Below, piece by piece: positions 42,801 through 58,100 of a DNA stretch of 64,000 nt; the stretch's first letter is position 1, and every line of letters begins with the position of its first letter. The DNA lies in the IMG/VR virus record IMGVR_UViG_3300021090_000015, positions 1 to 64,000 of that record. One strand, written 5' to 3'. The notes below the pieces were generated by a model. The model was given only the letters and a program-made list of their open reading frames with translations, was not told the origin of the DNA and did no database searches. The DNA comes from a virus. The translations under genes were made by a program, and so were the position numbers.

Positions 42801-45800
42801 AAGCCTCATTCGCCGTGGCGCATTCCGCGTGGCGATGTGGTTGAGTTCATCGCGGAGCGACGCAAACAACGCGGGTACCAGCGTCCGGTGGATATGTCGC
42901 AGATCGATCAGTGATGGTTGCATCGATGCAGACTCTACCACCGATACAAGATTCCATGTGTGTGCGCATGTTACATGTTTCTTGTTTACGGCCTGGATCC
43001 ATGGAGAGACAAGATTAAATAAAAAAGCCCTGCTCAGCGCAGGGCTTTTGCTTCGGACTTCAAAACGCGGACGCGCTTCTGTGGATTCGGTTCACTCATA
43101 TCGGGATAGGATTGCAACTTTCCACGCGCAACATATTGCGAAATCGACTTGACCGATTTTCCGGAAAGATCTGCCGCATCGCTGATAGTGATCAGCTTAT
43201 CACCCTGGCTCCACACAAATGCTGCCATGACGATGGACCCGAAATCTGACTTCCAAAATTTGTCGGGGATATCGTAGGACGATTCGCCAGGGATGCCAAA
43301 GAGTTTCTCGACCAATCCCTGCACATGCTCATATATCTCTGCGCGATCCAAGCCTTTTGTATCGCCACTTGCGACACGGACCATGTCGGCGATGGATTCG
43401 GCGATCAACAGAGATAGATAATCGTCCTCACTGCCTGGCATGTCTTTGCTGTTGAGCTCGATGCCGAAATGGTTGCGCAGCTCCCAGACCAGGGTGTCGA
43501 AATAGTCGTGCAAAAACACCAGGACAATTTCGCGGTAGGGATCATCGATACTGACTGGCTTGCTAAGTTTCATGATGCTCATTAGTTTCTCCAAGTGCCA
43601 GGCTCAGGGGGAGCCTGGGTATTTTTATCGACGCTTTTTCCAGCCGAGCGTGCGATAGATTTGATTGATCTTATTGCGCACGTCCTGCAAGTCGCGCTTG
43701 TCGCGCAGGATCGTTGAGCGGTTGACTGGCTCTTCATCGCCTGCCAATAGGTTGGCGATTTTTTGATACGAGAGATCATCGAGCAATCCCAGCGTATCGA
43801 GTTCAAGCATGATCGCCAGGCGGGCCGCTTTTTCGATGATCATTTTTTGTTTTTCATCGGTTGACATGTTCGTTTGACCGGCGGGTTGTTCGCCCGCCGG
43901 TCTTGATGTTTACTCGATCTCGACAGTCACTGCATCAACAGTGTAGCCAGGCTGACCGTTGTACCATTTTTGCTCCTCGGTCAGCTTGCCGAGCTCGTAC
44001 ATGTTGTGATCATCGTTGACGATACGACGCCAGCGGAGTCTGACTTTCACAAACCACGCGGTGGTGTAGTATGTTCCGCCGCGATAACTGGCGAGTGTGC
44101 GATCTTCTGAGATCGCTTTGTTGACCTGCAAAATCGTGCCGGTGTGATCTGGTCGGGTCGCCTTATCGACCTGCAAAAAACTTTGTGTCTGTGATTCGTT
44201 CCAGACCTGGCTAGCTCCAGCGTTATATCCGAAACCAACTTTCGACCGACGTGTGATTGTGATTGTTTCAGTCATGGCATCCTCCTAGCGGATCGTGAAA
44301 GATTTAACTTCGGTTCCGAAATTATCCACGATGTAGATCTTCCAGCCGCTTCCCATTTCGCGGCGAGCGGCGGATGTGGCGGCACTGATCGATGTGAAGA
44401 TTCTGCCGCCGTTCGGATGGTCCATGTCGATGCCCACGCTGGTAGATGCTCCCTGGTTGTTGCTTGCCGAGACTGTGTACGTTATTTTATCCATTTTGAT
44501 CTCCTTGTTTGGGGTTATAATTTTGGCGTGTCCTTGTTTGGGGACACGTCCCTCACTGTTTACGCAGTGGGGGATTTTTTCTTACGCTCATCCCCTGTCT
44601 CTTTTCAGCCATCTGCCGTATCTCGCCGGGTCTACCGGACTACCGTGTGCTGTTTGCTTTGTATGTTTCTATTATACTCAATTCTATAGAGTTGTCAAGG
44701 GTTGAAAGATAAGAAAAAAGCTACTCAATTGAGCAGCTTGATCTTGTGCAGCCTGGGAGCTGGGTCCTGAAACAAGATGGAGTCTATGACGTTACTGGTG
44801 GTGGCGCGACCGGTGCAGGCTGCGCTTCTGGATCTGGAGTTTTTCGGATCGATCCAATTAATGCCAGGAATGTTCCCAGCGGGCTCAAGCAACTTAAACC
44901 AATGCCAAGCGATGTGCGTACGCTATCTGATTCAACTGCCAGTCCCATAATAGAAAGTCCTTTGAGAGCCAGGACAAGACCACACCCCAGGGCGACAATG
45001 GCACCAAAGCCCGAGAAGGTCTTTCCGGGTTGTTCTTTCGCCAGGAGCGCGATCAACAGCAGAATGAAACCTCCTGCACCAGTGAGAATGCCATCTGTTT
45101 CAAAACCGTAGATGCTGCGGGATAATCCGAAGATTCCACTAACAGTTGCCCAGGGAGTGGCTGCACCGATCAAAATTAAAATACTGCCGATCAATACGAG
45201 AGTCTTTGCTTTCATGGGTTCACCCTTTCTGTAACCTTTCAACGGTTTGAATATCTTGTATTTTGCCTCTTGACAGCAGTGCGGTAAGTTTGGTAAGATA
45301 TGGCGCATGAACAAAAACGATCTCATGACAGTTCCAGAATTTGCGGCAGCGATGGATGTGGACCGCAATACCGTCACCGAATGGGTGAGACTTGGTAAAG
45401 TAAAAGGTTTCAAGAAGGATCCTTTCCAGGCCAAGACTTCACCTATATACATTCCACGCAGCGAGCTTGAGCGCGTCAAGAAGCTCATGAAAGAGAATGA
45501 GTAGATCGAATGACTAAGGAAATTCCACTTACCCACGGCAAGATAGCATTGGTCGATGACGCTGATTACGAGTGGCTGCGTCAATGGAGGTGGAGTGCGT
45601 GGTCGCATAAACGTAATTGGTATGCTATACGTTATCAAGGCAAACCGCGTAAGAATATTTTTATGCATGTCGAAATCATAAAACCATCTGAATGTATGGT
45701 AATTGACCATCGGGATCGCAATGGTCTTAACAACCAAAGGTACAACTTGCGAGAATGTACGAATGTTCAAAATTTCAGAAACAGAAGAAGGCAAATTAAC

Positions 45801-46103
45801 AACACATCTGGCTACATTGGCGTGGACAAAAACCGTGGCAGGTGGCGTGCAAGAGTAGATTTCTATGGTAAAAAAATCCACGTTTATTATGGATATGATT
45901 TAGAAGCCGCTGCTCGAGCATATGATGCAAAGGCATTTGAATTGTTTGGTGAATTTGCGAGTCTAAATTTTCCAAATCGTCTTGATTCTGGTTACTTAAA
46001 AAAGAGCGCCCGCTCTGATCAGCGGGCGCCCGGTCAGTGACTGGAACCAGGGCTATTTTCCGAACTGCTCTTTAACAACAGAATAGACCTAGTTACAGTA
46101 TGA

Positions 46104-49100
46104 GCGGGTGATGGGACTCGAACCCACGATATCATGCTTGGGAAGCATGCGCTTGGCAGTTCATTTTCTGCCTTGAGAACACCATGCTCCCAAGTTAATT
46201 TTTGGGGTGAGACGATTATATCTTCTCTTGGTCATCCGTAGGGTGGAATTTTTCGAGGAAGTTATCCACGACCAGAAGACCCCGAAGCTGTTCCAGTTTG
46301 AGATTGCGAGTGTAGCGTTTGATCATGGCGGGAGATTTCCAACGATACAACTCCATCATGGCTCGTTCGGATAGATTATTCAGGACGCCCATGACAGCGG
46401 TCGAGCGGCGTAGATCGTGAAAGCAAAGTGTGATGCCGATTTTGCGACCCCATTCACGGGCGATGGAATAGAGTCCTTCGGGCGTGAGCCCTTCCCCGGT
46501 TTGAACATGCGTAAATAAATAACCCTGACCATCGGCGATCTTGCGAAAGGACATCCAGCGATCAATACGCATGGCGGTCTGTTCGCCAAAGATGGCGGCT
46601 TCCCATTGACCACCCTTCACAACGACTTGCAGTTTGCGGTGCTCCAGATCTGTGTCAGCCTGTTCCAGGCGGCAGACCTCGGACTCACGCAAGCCGGTGT
46701 CGAAGACGAGCGAGCAGATCGCCAGGTCGCGAGCGCCTTTCGCTGAATAGGGGTCGAAGGATGCCAGTAGTTTGAGAGCCATCTCGGGGTCAAGTGAGCG
46801 CTGCGGTTTTCCAATCACCCGTTTTATCTTTGCATTGCGCGCTGGATGTTTTTGCCCATAGGTCCATACCATATATCTTTTGATGGCAGCCAGGGCAAGG
46901 CACTGACGCGCGTTCCCCCACCCGCTTTGTTCCAATAATCGAATTAACTCCGCGGCTGTCAGGCTGGCGGGGTCCTGCACTTGATCGAGGATGCGATGTA
47001 TCACATCCCGATAGGTGCGTTTAGACGTGCTGGCATAGGTATATGCCGACGAAAGAAATTCTTCGAGGTCGTTGGTATTCATTTTTCCTCACGTTTGAAA
47101 ATGGCATAACCAGGCGCGGATAGCCCCCGAGCCTGTTTTGCGAACCCCGCGGCCTGCGCGGGTATCAGTACAACGACTCTGCTGTAGGAGATCAACCACG
47201 AAGACCCCAGCAGAGCCGTTGCAAAAATAATTTTACTACAAGGAGACCAACCAAAATGCTTACAAAAAAAGAACGATCAAAAGAAGAGTCAGACGCTCTC
47301 ATTAGAGCTCTGGCTTGGAACGATGGGTTCGGCTGCTACACGCGCGCAGGGTTTGAAAAAATGATCTGGACGGAGATCGCAGAGAAGGCGCGATACATCG
47401 TGTATTTCGATGTCGATGATGTGCACGCGCTGAATGAGAAGTTCGGCAGTTATGACCCCGTGGACGCAATGATCAAGCAGGCGCTTGCCGTTGTGCGATT
47501 GACCGATTACGTGGCGGGTCAGTGGAAAAGTGGTGACGAATTCCTGGTCTGCTTGACAGAGGAAGCACAACCATCCGATTCGCTGCGTACGGAGATCGAT
47601 CCGCTGGCGATGGTGAACCGGCTGGAGGATGCGTTGAAGCGGCAGGGGTTATCGGCGACGTTCGCGGTCGTGCCAGTCACATCGCACGATCTTCGCGCAG
47701 CGATGAAGCCAGCGGTGGATATGGTGTACCAGGAGAAAAAGCAGAGGGGAGATCGGCGATGAAAAAACGGATCCATGTTCTCGGTGGAAGAGCCGCGGTG
47801 AATAATCCGGTGCCTGCTGAATGTCCCTATTGTCATGCGTCGATGCAGGGAAGGAGTTATCACAGTTATCTGGGGCATCTCGGACTGCACGGGTTGGCGA
47901 ATAAATATTTCAAAGGCAATCTGCAGGCGGCGCAGAAACGGTTGCGGGAGAACGGGCGAGCTCGCTCCGATCCATTTCGGGGCAATGGCGCCTGGAAACC
48001 CTATCGACCCATCCTCGTGACGATGGAGATCGGCGGGGAATTGATGCAAACCCCATGAAAGGAGGTGATGTCTGAAAGATGATTGATAAAAAAACCTCGC
48101 GATGTTGCAACATCGCGAGGAGTGATCGGGGCGCAAGGAGTACCACCAAGTAGACCAGCGCCCCTTTCGAAAATATTTTACACCAAAAAGGAGACCACCA
48201 TGAAAAAACATTTGATCGATCCGGATGCTGCAAAGGCGCACGGGATAGCGTTGGACGAACGGGGCTGGCCCACGACCAACAGCTTACAGGAATGGCACGC
48301 AAAAAATAACCCGCAATTTTTTACAAAGGAAGAGAAAAAAGAGAAACCTGAGTTCTCGATTCCGTTGTGGATTATCCCGTTGCTGCCAATTGTAGTCCTT
48401 GTCATCCTGATCCTGAAATAGGACAGATGAAACATCATACCAGTCTGGCTGATCGTCCGTGATGACGGTCAGCCAGAATAGGAAACCATTCCATGAATGA
48501 CGACACTCCCCAAAAACAACAATTCAATGTCAGCAGCGATGATGACGGGCTCAACATCGATATCTCGTTCCCGATCCAATGGCTTTACCTGCTGATCCCT
48601 ATTGCCATCATCGTCGTCGCCTATTTCGTATTCAAGTAGATCAATACAGGAGTACCACCATGAAAAACAAATTAACCATGGTTATCTTGACCATCCTGAC
48701 GATCACCGGATTGGTTTTGATCATCCCCTCTGCCATACAGTGGCAGGCGTTATTGATCCAGGCGGGACTTGGTAACTCTGCCCCACTCGCATCCGGAGTC
48801 CTGCAAATGGCTGGCGGAATGATCTGCCTTGCCATTGTATGGGGCATTGTGCGACCCACACAGAACAACGTGTAAAACGATCTTCGCTGAAGATCGATCT
48901 GATATGTAAATGGAGACCACCAAATGAGTAACAAGAATAAAACAATTTCGCAATGGGCATTTTATATCCTAATCGGTGTGCTGCTGTTTTATGCAGCATC
49001 CCGCACTTTGCATTTTGTGCAAGGTGTGATGGCGAATTCGACCTGGGGATATCTATTTCTCTTCTCGACTGGCATAGGTGCATTGATCTGGCTCTACGTG

Positions 49101-52100
49101 TACCTGACTTATGCCGAGGGAGCCAAACAACGCGCGATCTCGTTCGTGATGGGGCTCGTTGATCTGATCGGAGAGCTCGCCCTGGTCTATGCCGACACGA
49201 TGTATGTCGGGGAGAAAGCCGGATTGGTAAAGATGAGTCCTGACGAAATGCAATTGTTCGTCATCGTCAGTGTAGCGATGGTGGGCATCAATATCTTTGC
49301 CGGGTATCTGTTCAAGCTGTGGGATCTGAGAGCTGAGCAGGAACAACATGCGCAGGACCTGGTCGACCATGTGACTGATGCCACCATGAAACATCTAAAC
49401 ACGCCGGAAGCAAAGCAGCAGATGGTGCAAGAACTGCTGCCCGTTTTGAAAAACTCGATCGCGGCACGCGTGCAAAGCGAGATCTTTTCACGAGCGAGTC
49501 AAACAGCCGGGCTCGATGCACGCGCCGTGGGATGGCCCATTGCTGATCCGAAGCAGAAAAAGGAGCAAGTTGTGCCGATGGTGCAGCCGGGTTTTTTAGA
49601 ACGGCTGAAGGATTTCATGCCAGGACGCGAGAAGCAGGTCAACAATTCCATGGTGTGGACCACAGACCCGCAGGGAAACCGCGTACGGATCCTGTGCATG
49701 ATCTGCCAGCGCGACGGAAAGCCCTGGATGACACCCGAGCCGTGCGATCACATCCTAAACGCCAAAGAGCACAGCGGAAATCTCAACTACATGAAGGACT
49801 CGGCGGAGGTGAAAAACATTTTGAACGATTCTCTGGGCTCCGGAGACCCATCCTGATAAAGATCTGCGCCTGTGGATGTGGAAAGAAATTCAAGACCACG
49901 TTCCCGGATAAGACCACGATCAATGATGCGCACAGAAAGAGACTTTCCAGGAAAAAAATCAATTAATGTCACGACCCGTGTCGTGACTATTCCACCCGCA
50001 CGGGCATTCCTGTGCGGGTGGAAACCCAGGAAGGAAGCATTATTATGAATAAAAAAACCATATCAATTTTGATATACCTGGCGTTCTTGAGCCTGGCGTG
50101 TTTACAAACTGCAATAGTGGCAAATGACCTGACGCCTGGCGCAGAATCGATATCAACGTCAACGTTTCGACCTATTTCAGGATCTGCAACGGTCCAGAAT
50201 TTACCATCCGCATCACCGACTGAACCGTTTTTTACCTGTGCACAGGTGATCGCCAGCAAAGCGCTCAACCTGCGCAAGGGCGCCAGTGAGCACACGCAGA
50301 TCATCACCTGGCTGCGCAACGGTGACCAGGTGCGAGTGATCAGCGTCGATGGGGATTGGTGGATGATCGACGCGGGCGGCACGATCGGCTATGTGCGCTC
50401 TATGTATCTAGCACAAGGCGACTGTTTGAAATAAACATTAGATCCACTTTTTAGGAGATCATCGATGCAACATCAGTTACTCATACAATCCCTGAAAGAG
50501 AGTAGGGCACAAATTCTGCTGGCGTTTCTTTTCGCCGGTCATGCGATGGACGTGGAAGAGCTGATGACCTGGACGGGTATGGCACGCACACCCCATTATC
50601 ACCATCTGGCGGCGCTTTGCGCTGCAGGGTTTCTGGCAAAGCAGACTCTCTCTCATGGTCGGCATGTCTATCTGCTTGGATCCGAAATGCTCCCGGTTTT
50701 GCAGGCATGGGTCGCTCAGATTGGCGCAGGTACTCCGAAGTTGGAAGGTGGGGCGCTCATGATCCAGGAGTCATCTAAGATGACATCTGGCGATGATCTT
50801 ATTATTATTAACCCTCCTCAGCTCAATATAAAAGACTCTAGTGTTAATAATAATAATAAGGCGCAGGAGTCATCTAAGATGACTCCTGCCGATTTTGCCG
50901 CCTTGCTGGAAGCGCTGGCAAAACATAAGATCGTCGGCAAAAAGAAGGACGAGCTGATTGGCTGTGAATGGGTGACGGCGGGATATGTCCATGCTTCGAT
51001 TGAGTTTGCCATCGCTGAAGGTCACGGAAAATACAGCGTGGGCATCGCGATCAACCGGATGCTTGAAATGATGGAACAACCAGCGCGCGGGGAGAACGGT
51101 CACATTGAGAATTGCCAGTGTGAGCAGTGCTCCGATGATGTCGGTGTTTCCGAACCCAGCGGGGCAGGTTATTCAGGTGGGATGTTTGCAGAATATTTCA
51201 ATCAAGCACCGACATCTCTAGGCTGTGTTTGGCAGGATGATGACGAGCAGACTTTCAAGTCTGGACATCCATTTGAGGGACAACATCGAAAGCAGCCCGC
51301 CTGCAAGAAACCACTTAAATCAGGATCACATCATTGGTGCGAAGAGCATTATCAGATCGGGGTCGAAACCTATGGGACAGGACAGATCCCAGGTGCAGAC
51401 TCCGAAGATGAAGAACAAGGAGATCAACCATGAGCGATATCAAAGTCAACGGCGTGACCTATCGCCAGCGGACGCGCAAATGCGGCAACAAGAAATGCAA
51501 ATGTGCGACGGGCGAGGAACATGGTCCCTATTGGTATGCATTTAGCGACGGCGGGACGGCAAAGTACATCGGTCTGGAATTGCCGAAGGAAATCACAGAC
51601 CATCTGGCGAAGCTAAAAGCCAGTGGGGGAAAGATCAAGAAACTTCGCGAGCAGATATCGAAGCAGCAGGCGAATTTCTACGAGAAATATATCGAGGCAC
51701 AACGACAATTAGGCGCGCTGCGACAGCTTGAAGCCGGGGACTATGTGGGTGCGCAGGTGTTGGCGGATCTCGGGCTCAAGGATCTTGTTTTCTTGGGTCC
51801 GCGATCGGGAAAGTGAGAAACAAGATGATCAAAAATTCAAATGTACAAAAAATCAAAGGATCAAAAGTTTTGGTGCGGGCGCACCGATTGGCAAGCCTGC
51901 CAATGGAGTCGATCAAGGGTTTGATCTTGAGCTTTTGCTCGCGCGGTGACCTACGCGTGCTTGGGGCAGGGGAAGCAATCTGCAGAGCGCGCAAGGAAAC
52001 CCAGAAGGCGCGGGTGATCCACCGCAAGATCGAACGATTACGAAGGGAGTTGATAAAGCAATGAACATGCAACTGCTTGAAAAATATCTATTTGTCGATG

Positions 52101-55100
52101 GCGGAGTTGTCAGTCGAAATCCGTCGACGATCGGCGGCACGATGGCATGGCGCCACATTGTGAATAGACAAGTCACAGCGCAGGGGACCGCCATCATCAC
52201 GCCAGCGGACGCCGAGCTGCCAGCGATCACAAATAATCTAACGGAAATGCTGGCACTAGTGATCGGCTTCGAAGAATTACCTGGCGATTGGATCGGGACC
52301 GTATGCAGCGATAGCCAGGTGACCCTGGGACGTGCGTTCATGGGCTGGCGCTGGAAGAATGTCCCGATGTGGCTGGTTCATCGCTTCCAGGAACAACGCG
52401 CTCGATTGGTCCATTACGAGCAGATCAAATTCATTTTATTGGATGGTCATCCCACGAAGGCGCAGCTCCTCAGTGGAGTAGGAAAGCGCGGACATCCGGT
52501 GAGCGAGCACAATGTTTGGTGCGATGAAGCGTGCGGGGAGAATGGTCAAGTTCTTGCAGGGAGGACGGCATGAACACTAAAAACAATTGGTTAACGACGG
52601 CGACGATCCATGATGAGCAGAGACGGGCGTTGTGGAGTGATGTTTTCCCTGGTGCGGTGGTGCCTATCAAGTCGATGCTGGCATGCAGTGTGAACGTCCC
52701 GGAGCGAGGCAAGGCGCTGGCGTATATGCTTGATCTGGATGCGATCAGTGATGAGCAACGTGAGGGATTGATCCGCGTGATCAGTGAGCGGTTTAATTAT
52801 CCAGCGGAGGAAGTGCGCCAGGAGATCGATCGCGGCGTTCCGATCCTGGCAGAGGATGTCAGCGTTGGGACGCGTGACCAGGGAATGTTCCTTTCGTTGA
52901 TCGACGATGAAAATCATACGCCGTTCTGGGATCACAACGAAGATCTGAGCGATCTCCAGGAATGGGAGGATGATTGACATGGACGAGGAAAGAGTTTTCA
53001 GAGAAGCGTATCAACTACTTAACGAGATCAAGATATCGCTGGGCGGGGAAGCGATGGTGAGTCTGATTGTCCTGCCGGTGAATGATGGCATGTTACACAT
53101 CCGCTTCGACTGGCCGGATAACGTCCATGTGGAGATCCAACTGGAAGAGCGACAGGTGCGCACGATGGCGATCTGTGAAGTGACGAGCATGGCGATCCAG
53201 GGACGCCGCGCGTATTTGCAGACGTGCAGTCTTGTGCAGTGATGGTCCTTCCAGGATAACAAGAAAGAAAGGAATTTCAAAATGAACGCAAACGCACCAA
53301 TGAATCCGTATCGTGATTTTTTACGCAAGGTCTATCGCATGAGAACCGCGCAGGTTAAGTTCTCTAATTCCAAGTCGTCGAGTGATTTAAAGGCAGTAGT
53401 GGCGCTGGAAAAAGAGATCGATGAATGGTTGAAGCGCTGCGGCTTCGAAGCGTCGCAAATCAAGCAAATGCGGCTCGATATGGAAAAACCTAATTAGGGG
53501 AATCTAAAATGTCTCAAAAAACACAAAACTCAGCCTACAGGTACCCCAGGGTATGTCAGAAAGATGTCAGGAAAACGAAAGTCGGGAGGGCTGACTCTTT
53601 GGACGCAGAGCCCCTTTTAATTAACCTGGGGCACTTGGTGGGAAGTCTCTCCACCGGCGGGAAAGTGGCAGCGTACACGCAGGTCGCGGCGCAACTCTCG
53701 GTATTGGCTGGATTAAAAAATGGACATTCATGGGGATGGCGATATGTGGCGAGTGTTCATCGAGGAACGATGCAGCCAAGTAAAAAATTTGTGCGTGTGC
53801 TGATCTTGTTATTACAGAAGATCAGTCCACGGGAAAAGCAATGGTTTTATTTTACACGTCGCCGGTCTGTGGCGGCGGTGTATGATAAGTCTATTTTTGT
53901 GGAGATGATCACGGGTCAAATGAAGAGCCTGGGATTTAAGTCTGTGACGTTTTCGCGATACATGCAGGTGAAGAATCGAGCGGTGCATCGATGACAAGAA
54001 AACCAATTTCGAGAGTGGATAGTGGCAGTACACATGGTTGGTTTGCGCGTGTGTATCGCGCGGAGTGGGTTGGACCGAGGTCGTTCGCTGATGCACAATA
54101 TGGCGGGCGAGAGAAAGCGGAAGCGGCTGCCTGGAAGTGGGTCAGGATGGCAGACGAACAACTACCTATGATTCCGCCCAAGCCAGTGCTTAGAAAAGCT
54201 ACCATAACGTTGCGATCGGAAAATAAATTACAGGGCGTTCTCCATTATTGGGACGTCTATCTTCCACCGTTGGATGACGAGACAACATGGTCACAAAAGT
54301 TTTTCTTCCACATGCTGGACGAGAAAGAAAAGCAGAAGGCAAAAGCGGATAGCATTGCTGACGAGCGCAACCAAGTCCTGCAAAAGATCCATGCCGGAGA
54401 ATTAGCTGTCTGGTATATGGAGCATGACAGGCTTATGGAGCAGATTTTGAGCATGTGGAACGAAGTGAAAAAGCTCTCGACGGAAGCCACCGAGAGTCTT
54501 GTCTCTGCAAGAGATGCGCCGGCGGCACAAGAACAGGAGATCCAATCATGACTAGAAAAGCTCTTGACGCTTTTGATCCTGCGAAACTTGGCAAGGGTCG
54601 CAGCGTATCATTCGAGGTGCGTAACCCACAGACCGGTTATGGTGAGCACCATTATTTCTATCGCGACACAGACGGGGAATTATTCACGATGGTCGATCAT
54701 CGTCGCTATGTGTGCGAGCAGGCACGCAAGAATTGGCAGAAGCTGAAACACGCGAAGCCGGAAAAGCTAAAGCAGTTGAAGTTCGATGGACACCCAGCAA
54801 AGCAAACAACCCGGTGATCTTGATCAGTTGGAGCGAGTGATAGATGCGGCTGAACGTCACTATGAAAGCTCACGCGTGCCGATCATTGTGTATTGGGATG
54901 AAACGGTGCAGCGCTATCGTATTGAATACAAGAGTCTATATAAGCCAGCGCGCACCATCGAAGTTGTGACCATTCCAAAGTGAAGGAGAAAATATGTCAA
55001 TTATTCCGATCTATGATGGCGAAGATGCGTGCCAGCGATGTCTAGGCTGGAAACGTGTTGATGATGGCGATGGGGTATCGTGGAAATATTGGGCAGAGTT

Positions 55101-58100
55101 ACCTGCTCAATCAGCCATTGCCGTGCAAATGGGCTTAGTGAAACCTGTTGAGTGTCCGCGTTGCAAAGGTACTGGCATTGAGCCAGAAGCGGGCTGACAA
55201 AGTAGTAAGATAAGGAGAGTCAATGTATCAAATAGGTGTCCTATTCCAGAAGGTAGCGCGGTTTTTCTTTTCTCGCGTGTCTGGCGTGTGTTGGAATTGT
55301 GGTCACAGGTGCGGCATGGGAACTATTGCACGCGGTTATATGTGGTGTAATGAGTGCTTCAATCGTTATCAGTTATACATCCGTGACCAAGATTATATTT
55401 TCAGTTTAAACCATTTCGGCAAAGTACAAAGGAGAATCAAATGAATGTTCGCGCAAAGTTTTCTTGCACGTCTGTCACGAAACAAATGGGCGGAAAATAC
55501 AACTCTGAAGGAAAATATGAGTCGGGCGTAGTCTATGACTACAAATTTCAGGCTGTCACTGGCGGCACAGACGAAAACAAAAGTTTTTTCGCATCCACGC
55601 CGAGTGGTCAAATTTCTCTGTCCGCTGTTCGTGACGATCTCTTCGAGATAGGTCAAGAATATTATCTCGATTTTTCGCTCGCAGAGAAGGCGGGCTAGTA
55701 CCGTTAAGAGCGAATAGACCAGAAACTGTAACCTCGACACCATTGCTTTTTATTAAGGTTCGCATGTAGAATGCAGAAGGACAGACCCACTCCCATTAAT
55801 GGGTCTGTCCCCTTTAATGACGTAAAGAGTGGGTCTGTTTGTAAACAATGACCTACCAAGAACCCAAGACTACTCCTGAAACAGAGACGCAGAAACAGCG
55901 TATCATCGATCCGCGGTTCGACGAGATCGGCGATCTAAAGAAGCGCATGGCCATCATGGAGCGCATCCAGATCGATACGTCTCAACGGTTGACTGGCTTC
56001 ATTGAAGACTGGATGAGGGAGCAGCTCGATCGTAGTGAGACTCAAAATGATCAGGCGGAAACTAACATAGGGGCACTGGAAGAAGCGTTGGTGGAAATCC
56101 GAAAGAAGAGGGAGGAATTAATTCATCAGATTGCCAGGGCGACTGGACCCGATTTTTTATCATTGAAAGTCCTGGATGATATTCTCGAAAACAGACAACT
56201 CAAAACAACCCAGGAATTGAATGCAGCAAAGAAATCGAAACGACATGCGGAGGAACACGTCAAGTCGTCGAGCCAAAAGCTGAAAGCGATCAAGATGGGT
56301 CCACAGACGGGCGTGCCGCCGTTGCCATCATCTGAGCCAGTCAAGTGGGGATCTGGCGCCTGGTTCAAGCAGGGGATTGGCACAGACTTCATCCGTGTCA
56401 TTGTTCTTATGCTCGGATTGGAGTTGATCCGCAGCGGATTAATTCCGCTCCTGCAACGAGCATTTGGTAATCCATAGGCGGGATGAGATGAGCGCAGGAA
56501 AGCTAATCCGAAAGTTTATCCTCTGCACTGGCGAGTGTGTGCAAGCTGATCATCTCTCCGATTACCCGAATAGTCATATCATCGGAGAGCTGCGGTATCT
56601 ATCGGATGACGGGCTGAAGGTGACGTCCCTGGCGCGCTGGGAAGAGTCTATTAGCACGAACGCTGCACTCCCGATTAATCCAGAGGTAGATATCGATGTC
56701 ATTGGCGATGCACGTAATATCAAATGCAGATATCCACGATGCCGGAATAAGAAAAAGGATTGGAAGATTGGACGAGCTGCCCTGGTGCAGCTATCCCAGC
56801 GTTATCAGCTATAATGAATTACAACTGAATATCGTTTGCAGTCCTGGCTAAAGGCTGGGACGGTCTGTCGGTCGATGCACCCGGCGTCCTTGTGACGTCG
56901 GGTGTTTCGCTATCAACAAGGAGAATACTATGCTCGCTTTTTTTATCGCTCTTCCAGATGATGCCAAGATCTTGATCCTGGCATTGATTACGTCATTACT
57001 CACTGCGTTGTTTGGTTTTATATTCGTTAAATGGGGTGTCGATCTGCGAGGCTTCACGGTTGAGTTGGCTGCTGTGCTTGCCGCGATCGTTGTTACGGTG
57101 TTTGAGTTTCTTCTCAAGTTACTCGCCTTCATACCAGATGAGATCCTTACAACGATCATCCATCTGATTGTCTTGGCACTTAGTGGCTATGGTGTGGCCT
57201 GGTTCCTGTATAAGGTCCACACGCCAGGTTATCGCAGTCTGCGTTAGTCGTGCCATACTCGTCCCTGCGCAAGTGCACTTATCCTGGCTGTAACGTGCTA
57301 GTCAAGAGTGGGAGATGTCCAGCACATTCGAGCAAACACATCGTCCGCGATCCTGCGATCAAGAAGCTGTACAACAGTCCGCAGTGGAGGGCGATGCGTG
57401 CTGCTCATCTCGAAGTATATCCATGGTGCGTGGATTGCTTGAGCGCGGGAGAGGAAGTCCGTGCCACTGAAGTAGATCACATCAAGCCTCACCATGGTGA
57501 TCCGACACTGTTCTTTGACGATAAGAATCTCGCGTCCCGTTGCAAGCCTCATCACTCCAGGAAAACCGCAAAGGAAGTTTGGCGATGATGAAGAACGCCC
57601 CCCGTCAACAAAAGTTTAAGTCTTTCACAGTAGAACGGATGATGGCTCGGACGTGTGAAAGAGTCCCCAATCAGCGCTGCGGGTTTTTTGGGGTTGATAT
57701 GAGATTGTGACCTACGATGCCGAAGAAAGTTGTATCGCCGAAGACCATGCAGGTGGGTAAAAAAGGTGGTGGAAAACACTGGACTAAAAAGGACATATCA
57801 GCGCGCGAGGAGAGTGCTAAAGCCTTCGAGCGCCAGGACAACGCGAGTATTACCCCTCCGATCTGGCTGACAAAGGATGCGCTTCCAATTTGGAATAAGA
57901 AGATCTCGGAGATTGCGGGGTTGAGTGGTGGCAAGGATATGCTCGATGCGCTGGATAGTGAGATCCTGGCGTTGTTCTGCGAAGCGGTGGCGAAATATAA
58001 GAAGGTGGCTAATAAGAGTCGACTCACTACTGATGATCATCGAATTCTGCAGACGTACATGCGGCGCATCCTGGAATATTCGGAGCGGTTGGGTTTCGCT

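Larger units (their letters stand above)
9291..46149. mobile_element. Prophage B, complete 36.8-kb temperate siphophage
   Basis: The unit is bounded by two copies of a 46-bp att core 36,813 bp apart. It holds, in order, integrase, early/replication genes, an integron, packaging, head, tail and lysogeny genes. P27-like TerS, Terminase_1-like TerL, an HK97-type portal, an S49-type protease, a tube protein, G/GT chaperones and a tape measure identify a siphovirus with HK97-style packaging. No structural gene is obviously broken, so it may be an intact prophage. I do not recognise an endolysin. Confidence 0.75.
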